Below, piece by piece: positions 1 through 38,964 of a stretch of 64,000 nucleotides of DNA. The notes under the pieces were generated by a model that saw nothing but the letters and a program-made list of their open reading frames with translations, did not search any database and was not told the DNA's origin. The position numbers were made by a program, and so were the translations under genes. This DNA comes from Cacajao melanocephalus (lineage: Eukaryota; Chordata; Mammalia; Primates; Pitheciidae). Within the stretch, counting starts at the first letter, position 1. The number at the start of each line of letters is the position of its first letter. The DNA lies in the NCBI GenBank assembly GCA_963573385.1, contig CAUYLG010026969.1, forward strand, positions 124,001 through 188,000, read 5' to 3'.

Positions 1-80
1 TACAGGCTGGTCTCAAGCATTCCTGCCACCTTGGCCTGACAAAGCACTGGGATTACAGGCATGTGCCACTGTGTCTGGCC
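1..80 (-). repeat. Alu, antisense, cut by window edge
   Basis: Ends in the reversed Alu head (ctgggattacaggcatgtgcc...ctggcc). Confidence 0.85.
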
Positions 81-122
81 CAAAATTTCTAATTGTTTTG
101 AGGCTTTTGAAGAAATTAGTTA

Positions 123-255
123 GGGCCGGGCGCAGTGGCTTACGCCTGTAATCCAAGCACTTTGGAGGCCAAGGTGGGCCGATCACCTGAGGTAGGGAGT
201 TCAAGACCACCATGACCAACGTGGTGAAACCCCGTCTTAAAAAAAAAAAAAAAAA
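123..255 (+). repeat. Alu left monomer only
   Basis: gggccgggcgcagtggc head, ending in poly-A straight after ccccgtctt. Confidence 0.85.
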
Positions 256-997
256 GAGTAAAGAAATTAGTTTGTACTTGTTTGCTGAGGGAAATTGATT
301 TACCAGAAGAAATTTATGAAGTGGATTAATTTCCTATGGATAACCAAAAGCACATAATACAGTAATTTGAATCTTTCTTCGGTTTCTCCCCTTGAATGGA
401 ATTTACAGTGAAATGACTAAAGAAATCAAGAAAGGAAGAGAAGATTGTCAGCTACTGAATGTTTGAGAATTGATTCTAGAGAGTGTGTTTTGCTATTAGC
501 TAGTCTCTTGATTTGTAGTGCTTTTTTCCTCTGTGTCAAAAAGTCAGTAATTAGAATCTTTAATGGGTCAGGTAGAACTTTTGTTTTTGCAGATTATTCT
601 TTTAAAAGTTGAATTTGTTGAGAACCCAAACCTTGGACTATCCTTGGCCTTAGTTGAAAGGAAGAAAACAATTCATTGTGTGTGGTAAATAGACATGCTG
701 GTCTGGGATCTAAAAAAATAAACATTAACATGATTCTTGTTTCTATTTAAGCTACTATTGTTGTGCCAATATTATAATAACAGACTTTCTGTATGATTCT
801 CCCTGCCCCCATTTTCCCAAAGATCACTTCCCTTCTGCAACCCTTCCAAATTTTTACATTTCCCAAAATAACTGTAATTTAAGGAGCCTTTATCAGTAGC
901 ACTGAAGAGACAAATGCCAGTTTCCAAGTTCTCTGTTCACTAGTCCCTGATCTTTTTATTACCCTTTGGTTGTTAATGGGATTTGTCTGATGGAGTT

Positions 998-1282
998 TTT
1001 TTTTTTTTTTGGCTCTGTCGATCAGGCTGGAGTACAGTGTGTGATCTCGGCTCACTGCAACTTCCGCCTCCTGGGTTCAAGCAATTCTCCTGCCTCAGCC
1101 TCCTGAGTAGCTAGGCTTACAGGCATGCACCACCACACCCAGCTAATTTTTGTATTTTTAATGGAGACAGGGTTTCACCATGTTGTCCAGTGTGGTGGCC
1201 AACATGGGCTCTGACCTTACGATCCGCCCGCCTCGGCCTCCGAAAGTGCTAGGATTACAGGCATGAGGCACCGTACCTGGCC
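998..1282 (-). repeat. Alu with 14-bp target duplication
   Basis: Flanked by tctgatggagtttt at 986-999 and 1284-1297. Confidence 0.92.
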
Positions 1283-2149
1283 ATCTGATGGAGTTTTATA
1301 TCAGGCCTGCTATTTGTAGGCCTGATATAAAACTAGAAATTCTTGAAAAAATAGTTAAATTTTGTTCTGACACACACATACTAGTGGTGGTAATGAAACC
1401 ATAGGGCTGGCTCCTGAGACCTTAATGTTGTGTACCCACAAGAGCATATGATAAATACATTGTTCAGGTGTGATTATATGATTGAGTTTGTTTTACTCCA
1501 TGTTTGACTTAGGGGGAGAAAGTGACGTTTGCCAAGTATATCCTGCATTAGAGGTAGAAAACAACCCAGAAGTATGCAGGATGAGTAGGTGATGCAAACA
1601 TTTCCTTCCAATAATAAAAAAAAAAATAGGCAATATACATGAGATTAAGACACTATTAAAAAATCTTTGAACCTAGAATAAGTAAAAGTAGTAAGAGGTA
1701 GGTACAGGTAGGGGAGGTAGGATTGGTAGATTAAGACATTGGATTCCAGTAAATAGGTATGAAATTGCTGTTCCTGGAAATCTGGGAATGAATGAGCTAT
1801 GTAGCTGTGTCTGCATATCTAGGAAAGGACAGACACTTTTCTTTTGCTGTTATTTTTGAGGGACCATCTAGTGGAAGGTACAGCTAAGGGACCCCTTTTA
1901 GGATATTTTCTTGAAGGCTTGAGTTGAAAGACAATGGATTGGGAATGATAGACTGGGCACTGTATGTGTCAAGACTGTTTTAGAAATGGTCGTGAGACTG
2001 AAGGGTTTGTTTGGGAGGAGTAGAGGAAGCTTTTAAGGGAAAGATATAGGGAGGGGGCTGTGTTGGGCACCAGTGAAGTGACGCAGAGTGTGTGGGAGGG
2101 AATTGGGCACAAAGAAGGCAACTGACAATTTTTGAAGATTTATTTTGTG

Positions 2150-2650
2150 TCAGTAAGCTTCCCTAAGGCTTTACGTATGTTATTTAATCCTAACAGTTGG
2201 GCTGAAATGCATACATTTCCCCCGTTTTGTACATGAAGAATCTGAGGCACAAAATGGTTCTATTACTTACCTGTGATTACACAGCCCTTAGGTAGTAGCT
2301 CTGGGATTGGAACCTAGATCTGTCTGAATCCAGAGCCAGTTCTTTCTTTTGATGTGGAGTTGAGAGGAGGTGAAGCAGTGAGGGCGGACTTCCATGTTGG
2401 TGGACTGCCCATGTTTTCTTGTCCCTGGACGAAATGTGGCATTGTGTAAGTGTATGGTCTCTGGAGTCAGCTGGGATGGGTTCATAAAAATCCTGGGTCT
2501 GCCGCTTTTACCTGTGTTGCTTTAGGCATTTTACCTAATCTCTGTGAGCTTTAGTATCTTCATCTGTGATGTAGAGTAACAATACAAACCTCTTAGAGTT
2601 GTTTGGAAGTTTAAATGAAATAATATCTAAAGCTTTAAAACATGTTTCTT
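2150..2650. repeat. Two MIR relics
   Basis: gaggcacaaaatgg...tgattacacagccc (2150-2345) and ctggagtcagctggg...ctctgtgagctttag (2420-2650) match MIR core sequence by eye. Confidence 0.6.
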
Positions 2651-3268
2651 TCACTTCTTTCAGACTCATCTTGTTACCTCTGGATTGTAACATTTAGTGT
2701 TACATAGGTCCCTTTAGAGTAGGGTTGGTCTGGATTCAGGACTAGATTTACAAATAAAAGGAAAAAAAATAGTATAATTGGTCATATTTTCTTTCTAAAA
2801 GTTATATTTTGTTTCTTTGACTTGAAGGACCCATATTAATTAAAAACAATCTGCCAAGAAAGCCATTCATTTCTCCTTCCCACCTAATCAAGAATTATGT
2901 GAAAGTTCTAAGTGTCCCTGTCTCTCCTCTTTCTTCTCCCTGCCTGGATTCCTTGGGACTGACATCATAGATGTGAAGGAGTCTCTGACTTGAAAGTTTT
3001 TGACAGTCCTGAATGTTGTGATTTTGGGAAGAGTTAGAGAGGACTCAATTGCAGCTCTAGTGCTTCAGCGGAATCAAGGGATAGGTAGAGAGTGAAAATG
3101 TGGAAGCTTTTGGGGATGTTGTAAATGTCAGAAGTCTGTGTCTGGCTGTGAAATTGCCTACATGCCTGTGGCTTAGTCAACTCTTTTCCTTTCTGCCGAG
3201 CACCTGTTTGTGATTGCTGTTTTGTGGACCTACTGTGTATTTCTCACATTCTCTCAGAACGTTATTAA

Positions 3269-3589
<321 letters not shown>

Positions 3590-3622
3590 GCATTACTATT
3601 TTTTTTTAAAGAAAGAAGATTA

Positions 3623-3908
3623 GCCCGGGCGTGGTGGCTCACGCCTATAATCCCAGCACTTTGGAAGGCCTAAGCGGGTGGATCACGAGGTCAAGAGATC
3701 GAGACCATCCTGGTCAACATGGTGAAACCTCGTCTCTACTAAAAATACAAAAATTAGCTTGGCATGGTGGCAGGCGCCTGTAGTCCCAGCTACTCGGGAG
3801 GCTGAGGCAGGAGAATTGCTTGAACCCAGGAGGCGGAGGTTGCGTGAGCCGAGATCGCGCCATTGCACTCCAGCCTGAGTAACAAGAGTGAAACTCCGTC
3901 TCAAAAAA
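3623..3908 (+). repeat. Alu (Sc-like)
   Basis: Carries the aggtcaagagatcgagacc diagnostic stretch; right arm of the inverted pair. Confidence 0.92.
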
Positions 3909-4299
3909 GAGAAGATTAAAATTTATTTTGCAGCTATGCCTTTGGTTTTGGATTATTCATGTGTATAAGTTATTTGAGGTACTACCACTTCCTGTAACCT
4001 AAGGCTGTGGCTAAAATGGGTTTGGAGAAGAAATTCTTGCCTGTATTGGGGGGGGGGGATTTATTCATCTGTTAATTCTGAAGGCATTTTAATTCCTGAT
4101 TCCTGAAGGTAAGGGACTAACTTACTTTATATCTTGACATTTTGAATTTGAAGTATCTTAGACCAAAAATTCTTCATGTATTAGTAGTTCTTTCTGATAA
4201 TTATGATATTGAAACTCAGGTCAATTTAACATTAATAATATCTAGACTGATAGATAGTCAAAGATAATAGATTATGAGGCTGTAGTGAACTGAAGAAGT

Positions 4300-4410
4300 T
4301 TATTTTTTAAACCTTGAAAGTATCTTAGGAGTCATCTAATCCAAGTCTAGGTTATAGAAGAGGCAACTGAAACCCTGTAAGTAATTTGACGAAAGTCACC
4401 TAGTTAATAC
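4300..4410. repeat. MIR-like relic
   Basis: gtcatctaatccaagtc and aactgaaaccc...tttgacgaaagtcacctagtta resemble a MIR. Confidence 0.45.
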
Positions 4411-5275
4411 ATATAGGTGTATGTAGGTAAACTCACGTAATGTGAGGGTGGTGAGAGTAGTGACAGTATGGTTGATGTCCCTTTAGAAAGGAGAGTTTTT
4501 AAAACTTAGAAATAGAAGGGTGATAAGAAGCGCCCTAGAATTTCTGATCTGGTAAACTTCAAATTGGTTGGTTTGTTGGTAGCTGATGAAGTTGGCTTAG
4601 TCACTGAATCATTTATTCATCAGGCATTTGACTACCTACTATATTATAGATGCTACGCTAGATGTTGGAGCTACAAAAATGAAGAAATCGTGTCCCTGCA
4701 CTCACGGATCTCTTGTACTACTAGAACAGGACAAGAAAGAATACTTTCTATTTTGCCATCTCTCTCTCTCAAAAAAAAAAAAAAAAAAAAATCCAGTTTT
4801 AGCAAGTTAGTGACCTGCTGATTTTATAACCCACAAATCTTTTTTGTTTATTTGCCTTGTCACTTAGTGCCTTTAAGAATTATACTTTGACCTTTCCCAA
4901 AGGGCAGGGGATTGGTGGGTATGGTAGGGCAAGTGTACCTGGCAACTTTATGAATGACTCTTCTATAGAAAGCTGTAAACCTGGCAGAATTTGGTCAGAG
5001 ATTTTTCTTCACTCTATTATTGCTTCCCCAGTTGGGACTTTTAACCTCAGAGGAATGTTGGATTGGTGCCAGGCTGTCAGGTCAGGGACATAGTTTCTGC
5101 CAAGAGTCTGAAAGAAGAGATCTTTTTCAGTTGAACTTACTTGGCAGTCATCTGTCCCACGTAGAGAAAGACGTGTTTTGGAGTAGATGTGTTTCCTAGA
5201 TTCATAAGGTTAATAGAGATTGACTCTTATTATGAAACTTTGGGGTCTGCACTCTGCTTTGTGGAATAGCTTGTT

Positions 5276-5588
5276 TTATTTATTTATTTATTTATTCATT
5301 CATTCATTCAAGACAGGGAGTCGCTCTTTCACCCAGGCTGGAGTGAGGTGTCATGATCTTGGCTTACTGCAACCTCTGCCTGCTGTGGGTTCAAGTGATT
5401 CTCCTGGCTCAGCCTCCCGAGTAGCTGGAATTACAGGGGCACGCTACCCAGCTAATTTTTGTAGTTTTAGTAGAGACGGGATTTCGCCATGTTGGCCAAG
5501 CTGGTCTCAAACTCCTGACCTCAGGTGATCCACCTGCCTCAGCCTCCCAAAGTACTGAGATCAAAGGCGTGAGCCACTGCGCCTTGCC
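5276..5588 (-). repeat. Alu with (TTTA)n/(TTCA)n tail
   Basis: The tail at 5276-5310 has become a tetranucleotide microsatellite. Confidence 0.9.
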
Positions 5589-5679
5589 TACTCATGTATT
5601 TTGAGTAGTTTTAGCTATCAATTTACTCCTCTGCTAGCATCAAAACACTAGTGAACTCTGAAACTATCCAGTGCATAGT

Positions 5680-5890
5680 AATTGTTCATTCATTCAAGAA
5701 ATATCTACCGAGGGCCAGTGTGCCTTGCACTGTGCCAGGTGATACATGCAGAGGATACGTTAGTAAAGGAGACATACAAGTTTCCTGCCTTCAGGAAACT
5801 GATATATTAGAGGAGATGGCTAGACAGCAACTAATAAAAATTATTTGAGAGGGAGTGCAGAAAGGAAATAAACAAGGTACCATGTTAGAG
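5680..5890 (+). repeat. L2 fragment
   Basis: ttcattcaagaaatatctaccgagg...gtgccaggtgatacatgc is typical of an L2 3' region. Confidence 0.55.
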
Positions 5891-6101
5891 ACTATTGCAG
5901 GTGCGGAGTTCTTTTTATTTTTATTTTTAATTTTTTGTTTTCTTTTTTTAAATAATTTCTGCCTTTATTCCATTGTTAAATGGGGAGGTGTTTAGGGTTG
6001 GTAGCCTGTTGCTTCCTTCCTTTAGTTTGGATAAGCAAACTCATAGTAGAAAAGCAGTACTCGGGAAAAGTACAGGGAAAGCATTATTCAGAGTGGTATT
6101 A

Positions 6102-6448
<347 letters not shown>

Positions 6449-6631
6449 ACAGATACTAATGTTAATGAAGAGTTAGGAAATAAAATGTTACACTTCATAA
6501 TTTTAAACTGCTATCAACTGAAATGAATGAGCTAGGATAGTTTCCCCATTTGGTTAGGAAGCTGCTGACATGGGGCTGTGATTATCCTGTTCCAGTATAA
6601 TTTGAGCCTTATGTATTTATTTCTTCCTCAG

Positions 6632-31371
<24,740 letters not shown>

Positions 31372-33111
31372 GCAGTTGGAACACTGAAGGGCAAGGAGGC
31401 TAAACAAAGTTAAGCTCAACTAACTGGCTCGTCAAGAACAGTCCCCATGCTGATGGGGCAAATGCAGTAATGTTTGTGGGAGCCTGGCTGGAAACTTCTA
31501 AGTATGTACGCACAGGAGTGCTGCCAGGCTGGCAGGAGCAGGTCGGGGCTGGATGGCGCCTCAAGGGCTGTACTGTTTCTCTGCAGAGATTACTTGATGG
31601 GACTGAGGTACAAGGGGGAAAGATGGCGATTCTGTCTAACCTCCTGGGTCCCATCCAAGGACCTAAGAGAAAGTAGTATGAGAAGGTTTGGTGTGTGGGG
31701 GTGGGAGGTGGGCAGAAGTCTTAGGGAGAAATGGGCAAAGGAAGTTCTCAGTCAATAAAAAATAGACCAAAGTTCTTTAGGTTGGGAAAAGCACATGGTG
31801 GTGGAGTGGGAAGTGTGGAGGGGAAGCGGAAAATTGGACACATTGGCTATTGATTTGAATTAAGGTAGAAATTAGGGTTGGATAAATTCTTCCCCTTGAA
31901 GGATCTGGAAAGACAAGGCAGTAATGTGTGCTCATGTGTGCCTGTTAGGAGGTGGGGGTAGTTGAGATGGGAAAGGGAGGAACTTAAAAGGGAATTCCTT
32001 TTCCTCTTAAGCTTTATTTCCTTCCAGTCATCTGTCATCTGTTACAGTTTGAGAAGAGCTGAGAAGAGATTGCTGATTACCCCCCATCTTTTCCTCATCT
32101 AAATCTTTAATTGTATTTTTTTTTAAGTTCCCTGGGGGAAAGGGAAGAGCATGGTGAGAAGAGCAGTCCTGTGTGTTGCATTTTCTCCAGGTGAATTGGG
32201 GCAGAGGTGATCTACTTTTTAACCATAGCAATAACCATACAATGGGGTTTGAGCGCACCTTGGGAGGGACGGGAGGACAGATATTTTAGCCAGATTGTTT
32301 CAAACAAAACCAAAAACCTAAATAGAGCACTACCATCCTCTGTGGCTGCTGCATTTCTGTAGAAAGAACTTATTTTATTGACTTTTTTTTTTTTTTAAGG
32401 AAAAGAAACAAAAAGACCCCAACAAGCAAAAACATTTTAAAAAATGATTTTTTTCCTCCTACTTAAGTGGTTCTTTCTCCTTTTTCTCTACTTCTGGAGA
32501 ATGAACTTTAACATCCCGGCTTCTTTTGTTAAGCCATAGCTGACCTTAATCTGTGGTTAGTTTATTAAAATAATAAAAAATACTTTGTAAGAAGAGATAT
32601 TTTTGATATTAGGACTGATGTTGAAATATGGGGTGGGGATTAGGGGCAATTTATAAAAAGGTAGTTAGAGAAATATATTTTAGTGAACTATAACCACAGA
32701 GCACAGATAACTCCCAATGAGCTGATCTGCCTTTAGATTTCTTCCCTGACCCATCCCTGCTCTCCAAGGGCTGGGAGTGGGGATGTGGACACAGTAGGGG
32801 GAGCTCCTTTGCATTTTGCACAAAGCACAAGTCTGGACAGCATATGCTCTGGCCAGAGCCACTTCTAAGAGCTTTAAACCGGAAGACCCATCCTGGGCCA
32901 AGTTTCCTTTTTCTTTATTTTTTTTTCCGGGAAAAAAAGTCAACTATGCAATTGTATACACTCCCGGGTGCATGTTAAGAAGGGGATAAGTGTACTTAAC
33001 GTGTCCAGAGTATTACTGGGCTGTTTTTCTGTGTTTGGATTTTTCTTTCGAGGTATGTACTTGTAACTCATCCCTTGGAACGTAATCCCACATTTGATCT
33101 AAAGCAGTTGC

Positions 33112-33152
33112 ACGTGCATGTGCGTGCTTGCGTGCGTGCGCGTGCGTGCGTC
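33112..33152. repeat. (TGCG)n-type tract in OTUD7B 3' UTR
   Basis: gtgcgtgcttgcgtgcgtgc core; nearly perfect alternation of purine and pyrimidine. Confidence 0.9.
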
Positions 33153-35357
33153 TTCCTTCTTGGTAGCCAGTCAAGACTGTCCTTGTCGGAAATGCTCACT
33201 GTTTAGAAAGGTTCTTTTCTCCTCAAGAAACTCAGAAGTCACCTGTTTTCCAAATCTGATTTAATGATTTCCTATGGCTATTAATTCTTAGGGTTTTCTT
33301 TGAAAATAGATTTGTTTTAAGGAAGCAGTGAGATTCCAAAGGAAGGGATGTGTATATGTCTGGGCAGGTCTGGAACCTGGTATGAGATAAGCACTCCCCT
33401 AAGGTGCAAAATTTAAGGGGCTACCATAAAACTCATTCAGCAAGATACTTAGTGCAGTATTTTAACAAATTATTGCAAAAAATTTATGTTGAATAAAATA
33501 GCGAAACCTTACAGGATCTGTCAGGACTCGGATTAGGAGGAAGGAAATGAGGCTGAATTGAATAAGTATGGGGATGAATCCTCTATTTAAATATTTGATA
33601 CATTGTCCATCACAGTTTTTTTACATTAATTTTGATTTTTTTTCCTACGGATATTTAAGATAAAGTGATGAATTAATTTCGATTTTCAAAAAATGTTGCA
33701 TTAAAGTAGTATTCCTCTTGGTTACTGGGTTTTTTGGCACTCTTTAAATTTTGTGCCCAAGGTGACTGCCTTGCTCAGCTCACCCTAGTTACGTCCCTAT
33801 TTCTGTGATTGGAACAACACTAGTGAGAACACCACTGTGTGCGCCTCCACCCCCATCACACACCAAACAACAGGTGGCTCAAACACCCTGAATTTGCACA
33901 ACTCACCTAGCTTTCCTAATGCAGGCCTTCATATCATAGGATGCTGGCCTGGACCAGTAGAAATTAAAACAGACCAGGGGTTTTCCCAGAGAATAAAGCC
34001 AGAAAAGTTTTGATTCTCCACTGGACTGCTGTGTTTGGATTTGATCTGTTATTAGGTTCTAGTTTATACTTTTGTTTTTAAAAACTGAGGACAAATGAAC
34101 AAAAACAAAACCTTGTATCATGTTTGTTTTTGTTTCTATTTATAAATTAGCCAATCCCAATTCCTTTTGCCTTCTTTGCAAATAAAAGATGGAAATTTTG
34201 AAGGGTGGTCTAGGGGTTAATATGGTAAAATGGGGCTTTCGGCCTTATAGCTTTTTATTAAGAAATAAATTATTTTTTATTTGGGAAGGTAACTATTTAT
34301 TGAGGCATTGAAAAACCTCTCCATTCTAAGAATGAAAGACCCTGAGACAATGGATATATTTTTATAGGAGATAGCAAGCTTCGTTTTGCTTCATTATTTA
34401 GGGGAAGGGCTCGGTGGGATGTTGGGGAGATGAAGGAATGATGCCTGGGAAATTAACATAGACTCAGCTTGGTTTGTGGTATTTGGGGAAGAGGAGGGAA
34501 GAGAAGAGGCAAGCCCATGCCTTCCTTTACTGGACTGGGAAGAAGAAAAGAAGGGGCATAGGACATGCACTCCAAATGGGCAGAAAATTCCTTAGTTACA
34601 GAGCGGTATGTGAGTGAAGAAAGAAGGCAGACCCTTTAACCCTAGGTGAGGGATGGTATCATCTCTCAGTCTTAAATTTAAGTGCACTTAGTTCCTTTAA
34701 TCCAGGGCAACTGGGGTACCTACTGAAGTTTTTTTAATGGAGGGAGAGTTTCAGGGTTCTTGTTTTTCCCTTTTTGATGTTAGTGCTACTCCCTCCCTGC
34801 CATGCTCTGCCCCATCTCCAATGGAGTAAGTATTACTGTAGGATAGGCCTCCACATCTCCCTTAACCTATGCTGCGTTTATTGAAAGTTACGAGATTTAA
34901 CCAGAAGGTTTTCCCCCATACTGGTTTTTATCAACAAAATAAAAAGTTATATCAAAAGATTTTTTAAAGATTCAGTCTTTTTAAGCAGTGGGGATGGTGT
35001 TAAACTCAGTGCCATAGAGGGCCTTGGAAGGAAAGTACCTTCCCTCTGTAAGCTTTGTTTGTCTTTTTTCCTCAAGCAAAACTAAAGCCCACAGACAAGA
35101 ATTGGCAGTGACTTCGTGTTATATATCTGTGCGGTGATACTGAGCCCAAAAGAATGAAGCTGGTTTTGAATATGTTCTGAGAACCTGGCTTTGCCATTCT
35201 TACTCCTTTTAGTCATGTGTCCAAGGTTCCAGTCCCATTTTTTATTTCTCAGTAAAGGAGTATTTCCAGCATTAACCAAAAAATCCAAGTCCAAAGAAAA
35301 AGTATTTTCAGAGATGATTGTCCTTGAATTACTCAGATACCTCTGGACTCTGTGTCT

Positions 35358-35648
35358 TTTTTTTTTGGAGACAGAGTCTTGCTCAGCCGCCCAGGCTGGA
35401 GTGCAGTGGTATAATCTTGGCTCACTGCAACCACCGTCTCGCGGGTTCAAGTGATTCTCCTGTCTCTGCCTCCTGAGTAGCTGGGATTACAGGCATCTGC
35501 CATCATGCCTGGCTAATATTTGTATTTTAGTAGAGATGGTGTTTCACTATGTTGGCCAGGTGGTCTTGAACTCCTGACCTCAGGTGATCCACCTGCCTAG
35601 GCCTCCCAAAGTGCCAGGGTTACAGGTATGAGCCACTGCATCCGGCCT
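35358..35648 (-). repeat. Alu in OTUD7B 3' UTR
   Basis: The words actctg(t)gtctttt and cctctgtgtctttc on either side suggest the target duplication. Confidence 0.9.
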
Positions 35649-36330
35649 CTGTGTCTTTCTCCAGTGAGTGAATGACCCAGACATACGGCCACAGGTGAGA
35701 AGAAGACAGACTTAGAAACACCTTCCCAGCCTGGAATCACCTGCACTCCAGATTTTTCTAATATCCTTTCCCTTCGGGCCTTTCAACTGTAGATTTGGAT
35801 GAGTCATGTAGGCATTCTGTCTCTTTTACTTAGCAGACATGCAGTCTGCAAATCACGGGGTGTTTTGCCCCCATACGTCAATTGGGTAAGAAAGTATTTA
35901 TTACCATGTCCCCATGTAGACTTTCTCCGTGCCACCTCCTGCATTGGCCACGTGGGTAAGGGGCAGTAGAAAAGAGCAACGGAAGCTGGCTGGCAGTAGT
36001 TAAGAGGAGTGGGGGTGGAAGGACCTTGGCCTCTTTCTGTGCTTATAACTGGATATGTGACTCATCTTGTGAGTCATTCAACTCCACCTCCCTCCTCCCG
36101 CTGCCCCTCCCAGCAGCCTTCACTCCTGGCACAAACCTGCAGCCAGACGAGGATTCTGAAAATGGAAAAATCTGATATAGCCCCTTGCCTTTCCACCCTC
36201 CCCTTTATCTAGGACTTCTGCTGGGGGTGTGTGGGGTGGTGAGACCCACAGCTCCTGCCCATTCCATTCCTGGTTAGGTGCTGATCCAAATCCAAATCGC
36301 CCAATTCTTTTCTCCCCCTGATTTCCCCAA

Positions 36331-36622
36331 TTTTTTTTTTTTTTTTAGATGGGAGTTTTGCTCTTGTCACCCAGGATGAAGTGCAATGGCGCTCACTGCA
36401 ACCTCTGCCTCCTAGGTTCAGGCAATTCTGCCTCAGCCTCCTGAGTAGCTGGGATTACAGGCACCCACCCTCATGCCTGGCTAATTTTTGTATTTTTTTT
36501 TTTTTTTTTTTAGTAGAGATGGGGTTTCATCATGTTGGCTAGGCTGGTCTCAAACTCCTGACCTCAGGTGATCCGCCCACCTCAGCCCCCCAAGGTGCTG
36601 GGATTACAGGCGTGAGCCACCC
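36331..36622 (-). repeat. Alu in OTUD7B 3' UTR
   Basis: Has an internal poly-T expansion (36494-36511). The word ccccaattttttt is repeated on both sides. Confidence 0.9.
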
Positions 36623-36762
36623 CCCAATTTTTTTCTCTGTGTTCCTCCACTGTCTCCACACTTCAAAGTGCTAAAGAATAGAATGAGACTCTTGAATGAA
36701 GGATGGTGGTGAGAAGGAAAGCGGATAATGGAATTTAAAAGTTGTAGTACACACCTCTTCCT

Positions 36763-37363
<601 letters not shown>

Positions 37364-37761
37364 TATTTTCTTATTACAACGGACCTTGGGAAGTAATTTC
37401 TTCCCCCAAGAGGTTGAGGCCCGTGGAATGCATGGGAGTGAGGTGGGGTGGGTGCTCTGTAGCCTTTAGGACTTCTAGACTCAGGCTTCTGGGCGCCTTC
37501 CCGGCAGGTGTATACCTCTTTGTTCCAGACTGACTTCCTGTCTCACAATATCTTCACTGTTTCCACAGCTGCAGCCAAGACAGGAAACTTTGAAAGCTGA
37601 GGCCAGAAGGGTGGTGTACCAGGGGAGGGGAAAATTGAGTGTCACTTTGGAAAACTGGGGCCCCCACCTAAGGATTGCTGCCTCTGTAGATTCAAAAGCA
37701 ATAAAACAGCAGCTCATTAACACTTATTTTGTATTTTATTTCCTGTCTTTTTCATGTTCTA

Positions 37762-37767
37762 AATAAA
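37762..37767 (+). terminator. Probable distal poly(A) signal of OTUD7B
   Basis: AATAAA followed within 2-15 bases by a T-rich/GT-rich stretch. A second AATAAA lies at 37700. Confidence 0.55.
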
Positions 37768-37785
37768 GATTTTTGTTTTGCTGTC

Positions 37786-38898
37786 CCCAAGTCCCCCCCT
37801 TTAAAGGAGCTGCAGCTCCTTGACTCTGTCCTTGTTCCCAGCCTTCCTTACTCATCTTTGCTTCTTGGGTTGCAGATGGGAGGGACGGGAGATGGACTGT
37901 TGAGCTGAAGAGGTTTCCAGCCCTCACCTGGGAAAGTCCTGAACATGAATCATTCATTTGGAGATCTGGTGTCTGGGTTGGAGGGGTGGAGTCACATACG
38001 GGAATCGGCACTTACTGCTAATTGGTTGTGTGGCTGCGTGATGGGCAGGGTTAACTGCTAAGATGTTTTCCTTGCACCGCCCACCCTCACGCCCAAGACT
38101 TGCCCACAAACATACCTGTACTTGTGTCTGCCTCTTGGACACATTTCCATCTCTTTTCACACTTCTCCACTGCGCACTTCACACGATGTCTGTTTCACGT
38201 CCTCTACAGAAAGACATGCAAAAACACTTTAACCAGTTTCCCTGCTTCCCCACCTAATGCTTGGGCCTCTCCTGACAAAAATCACCACAGGTCTAATTTT
38301 CCTTTTTTTCTGGAAGAGGTGGCAAGGAGGCTTGAACCACTTTCACATTCCTACCCCTCTCCCCGCCCCAAGCCCCTGTGAGGAGAAAAAAGAACTGGGC
38401 TTCTAAGGGAAGTCATCACTGACACTCCAGAGAGGTAGTCCCGATTATTCCAGTTTCATCATCAATAGAACTGCTCCCCTCAAACGATCTCTGGGACTCA
38501 TGAACAGGAAGAGAATAGAGTCTGGGATTGGGGTAAAGAAGGGAGTAGGTATTTTTATCTCAGGCCCCACTTCTCCCCCACCCATCTGTCTCAGACCCCA
38601 CCGTTTCCACTTTTCCAGAATAGTGTGTATTCTCCTTTAAGGGGCTGGGCATCTCTCCCGCCCTCTCCAGAGTCGACTGAAGTTTCCGAGGAGACTTCTC
38701 AGGCTGGGCTGGACACACCTTTCCAAAGACCTCCAAACTCTGCTCTGTGCACCTCAAATGCTCCTCTCCCTTGTGTCCAACCCCCTCCCCCTCTCCCTAA
38801 CTCCCCTCTTCTCAACAAGACTCGCCTCTCCCCAGGGGGGTGAGCATCCTTGAGGTTTCCCACCCTTAACTGCTCCGTCCCCGGATGGAGCCAGAGAA
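37786..38898 (+). promoter_or_regulatory. OTUD7B-MTMR11 spacer and MTMR11 upstream region
   Basis: Repeat-free, pyrimidine-rich sequence. The MTMR11 start site must lie here or in an unseen upstream exon. I cannot assign specific elements. Confidence 0.4.
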
Positions 38899-38964
38899 AT
38901 GTGGTGGGGGGGCCGGGGCCAGAGTTTCAACATTGCCCCCCAGAAGGAGGAGCCAGAGATGGGG
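38899..38964 (+). CDS. MTMR11: MTMR11 coding exon 1
   Basis: Residues 1-22, phase 0 end, donor gtaagg at 38965. The start context is gagaaATGt, with an A at -3 if the first Met is used, as I recall for the human protein. Confidence 0.85.
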
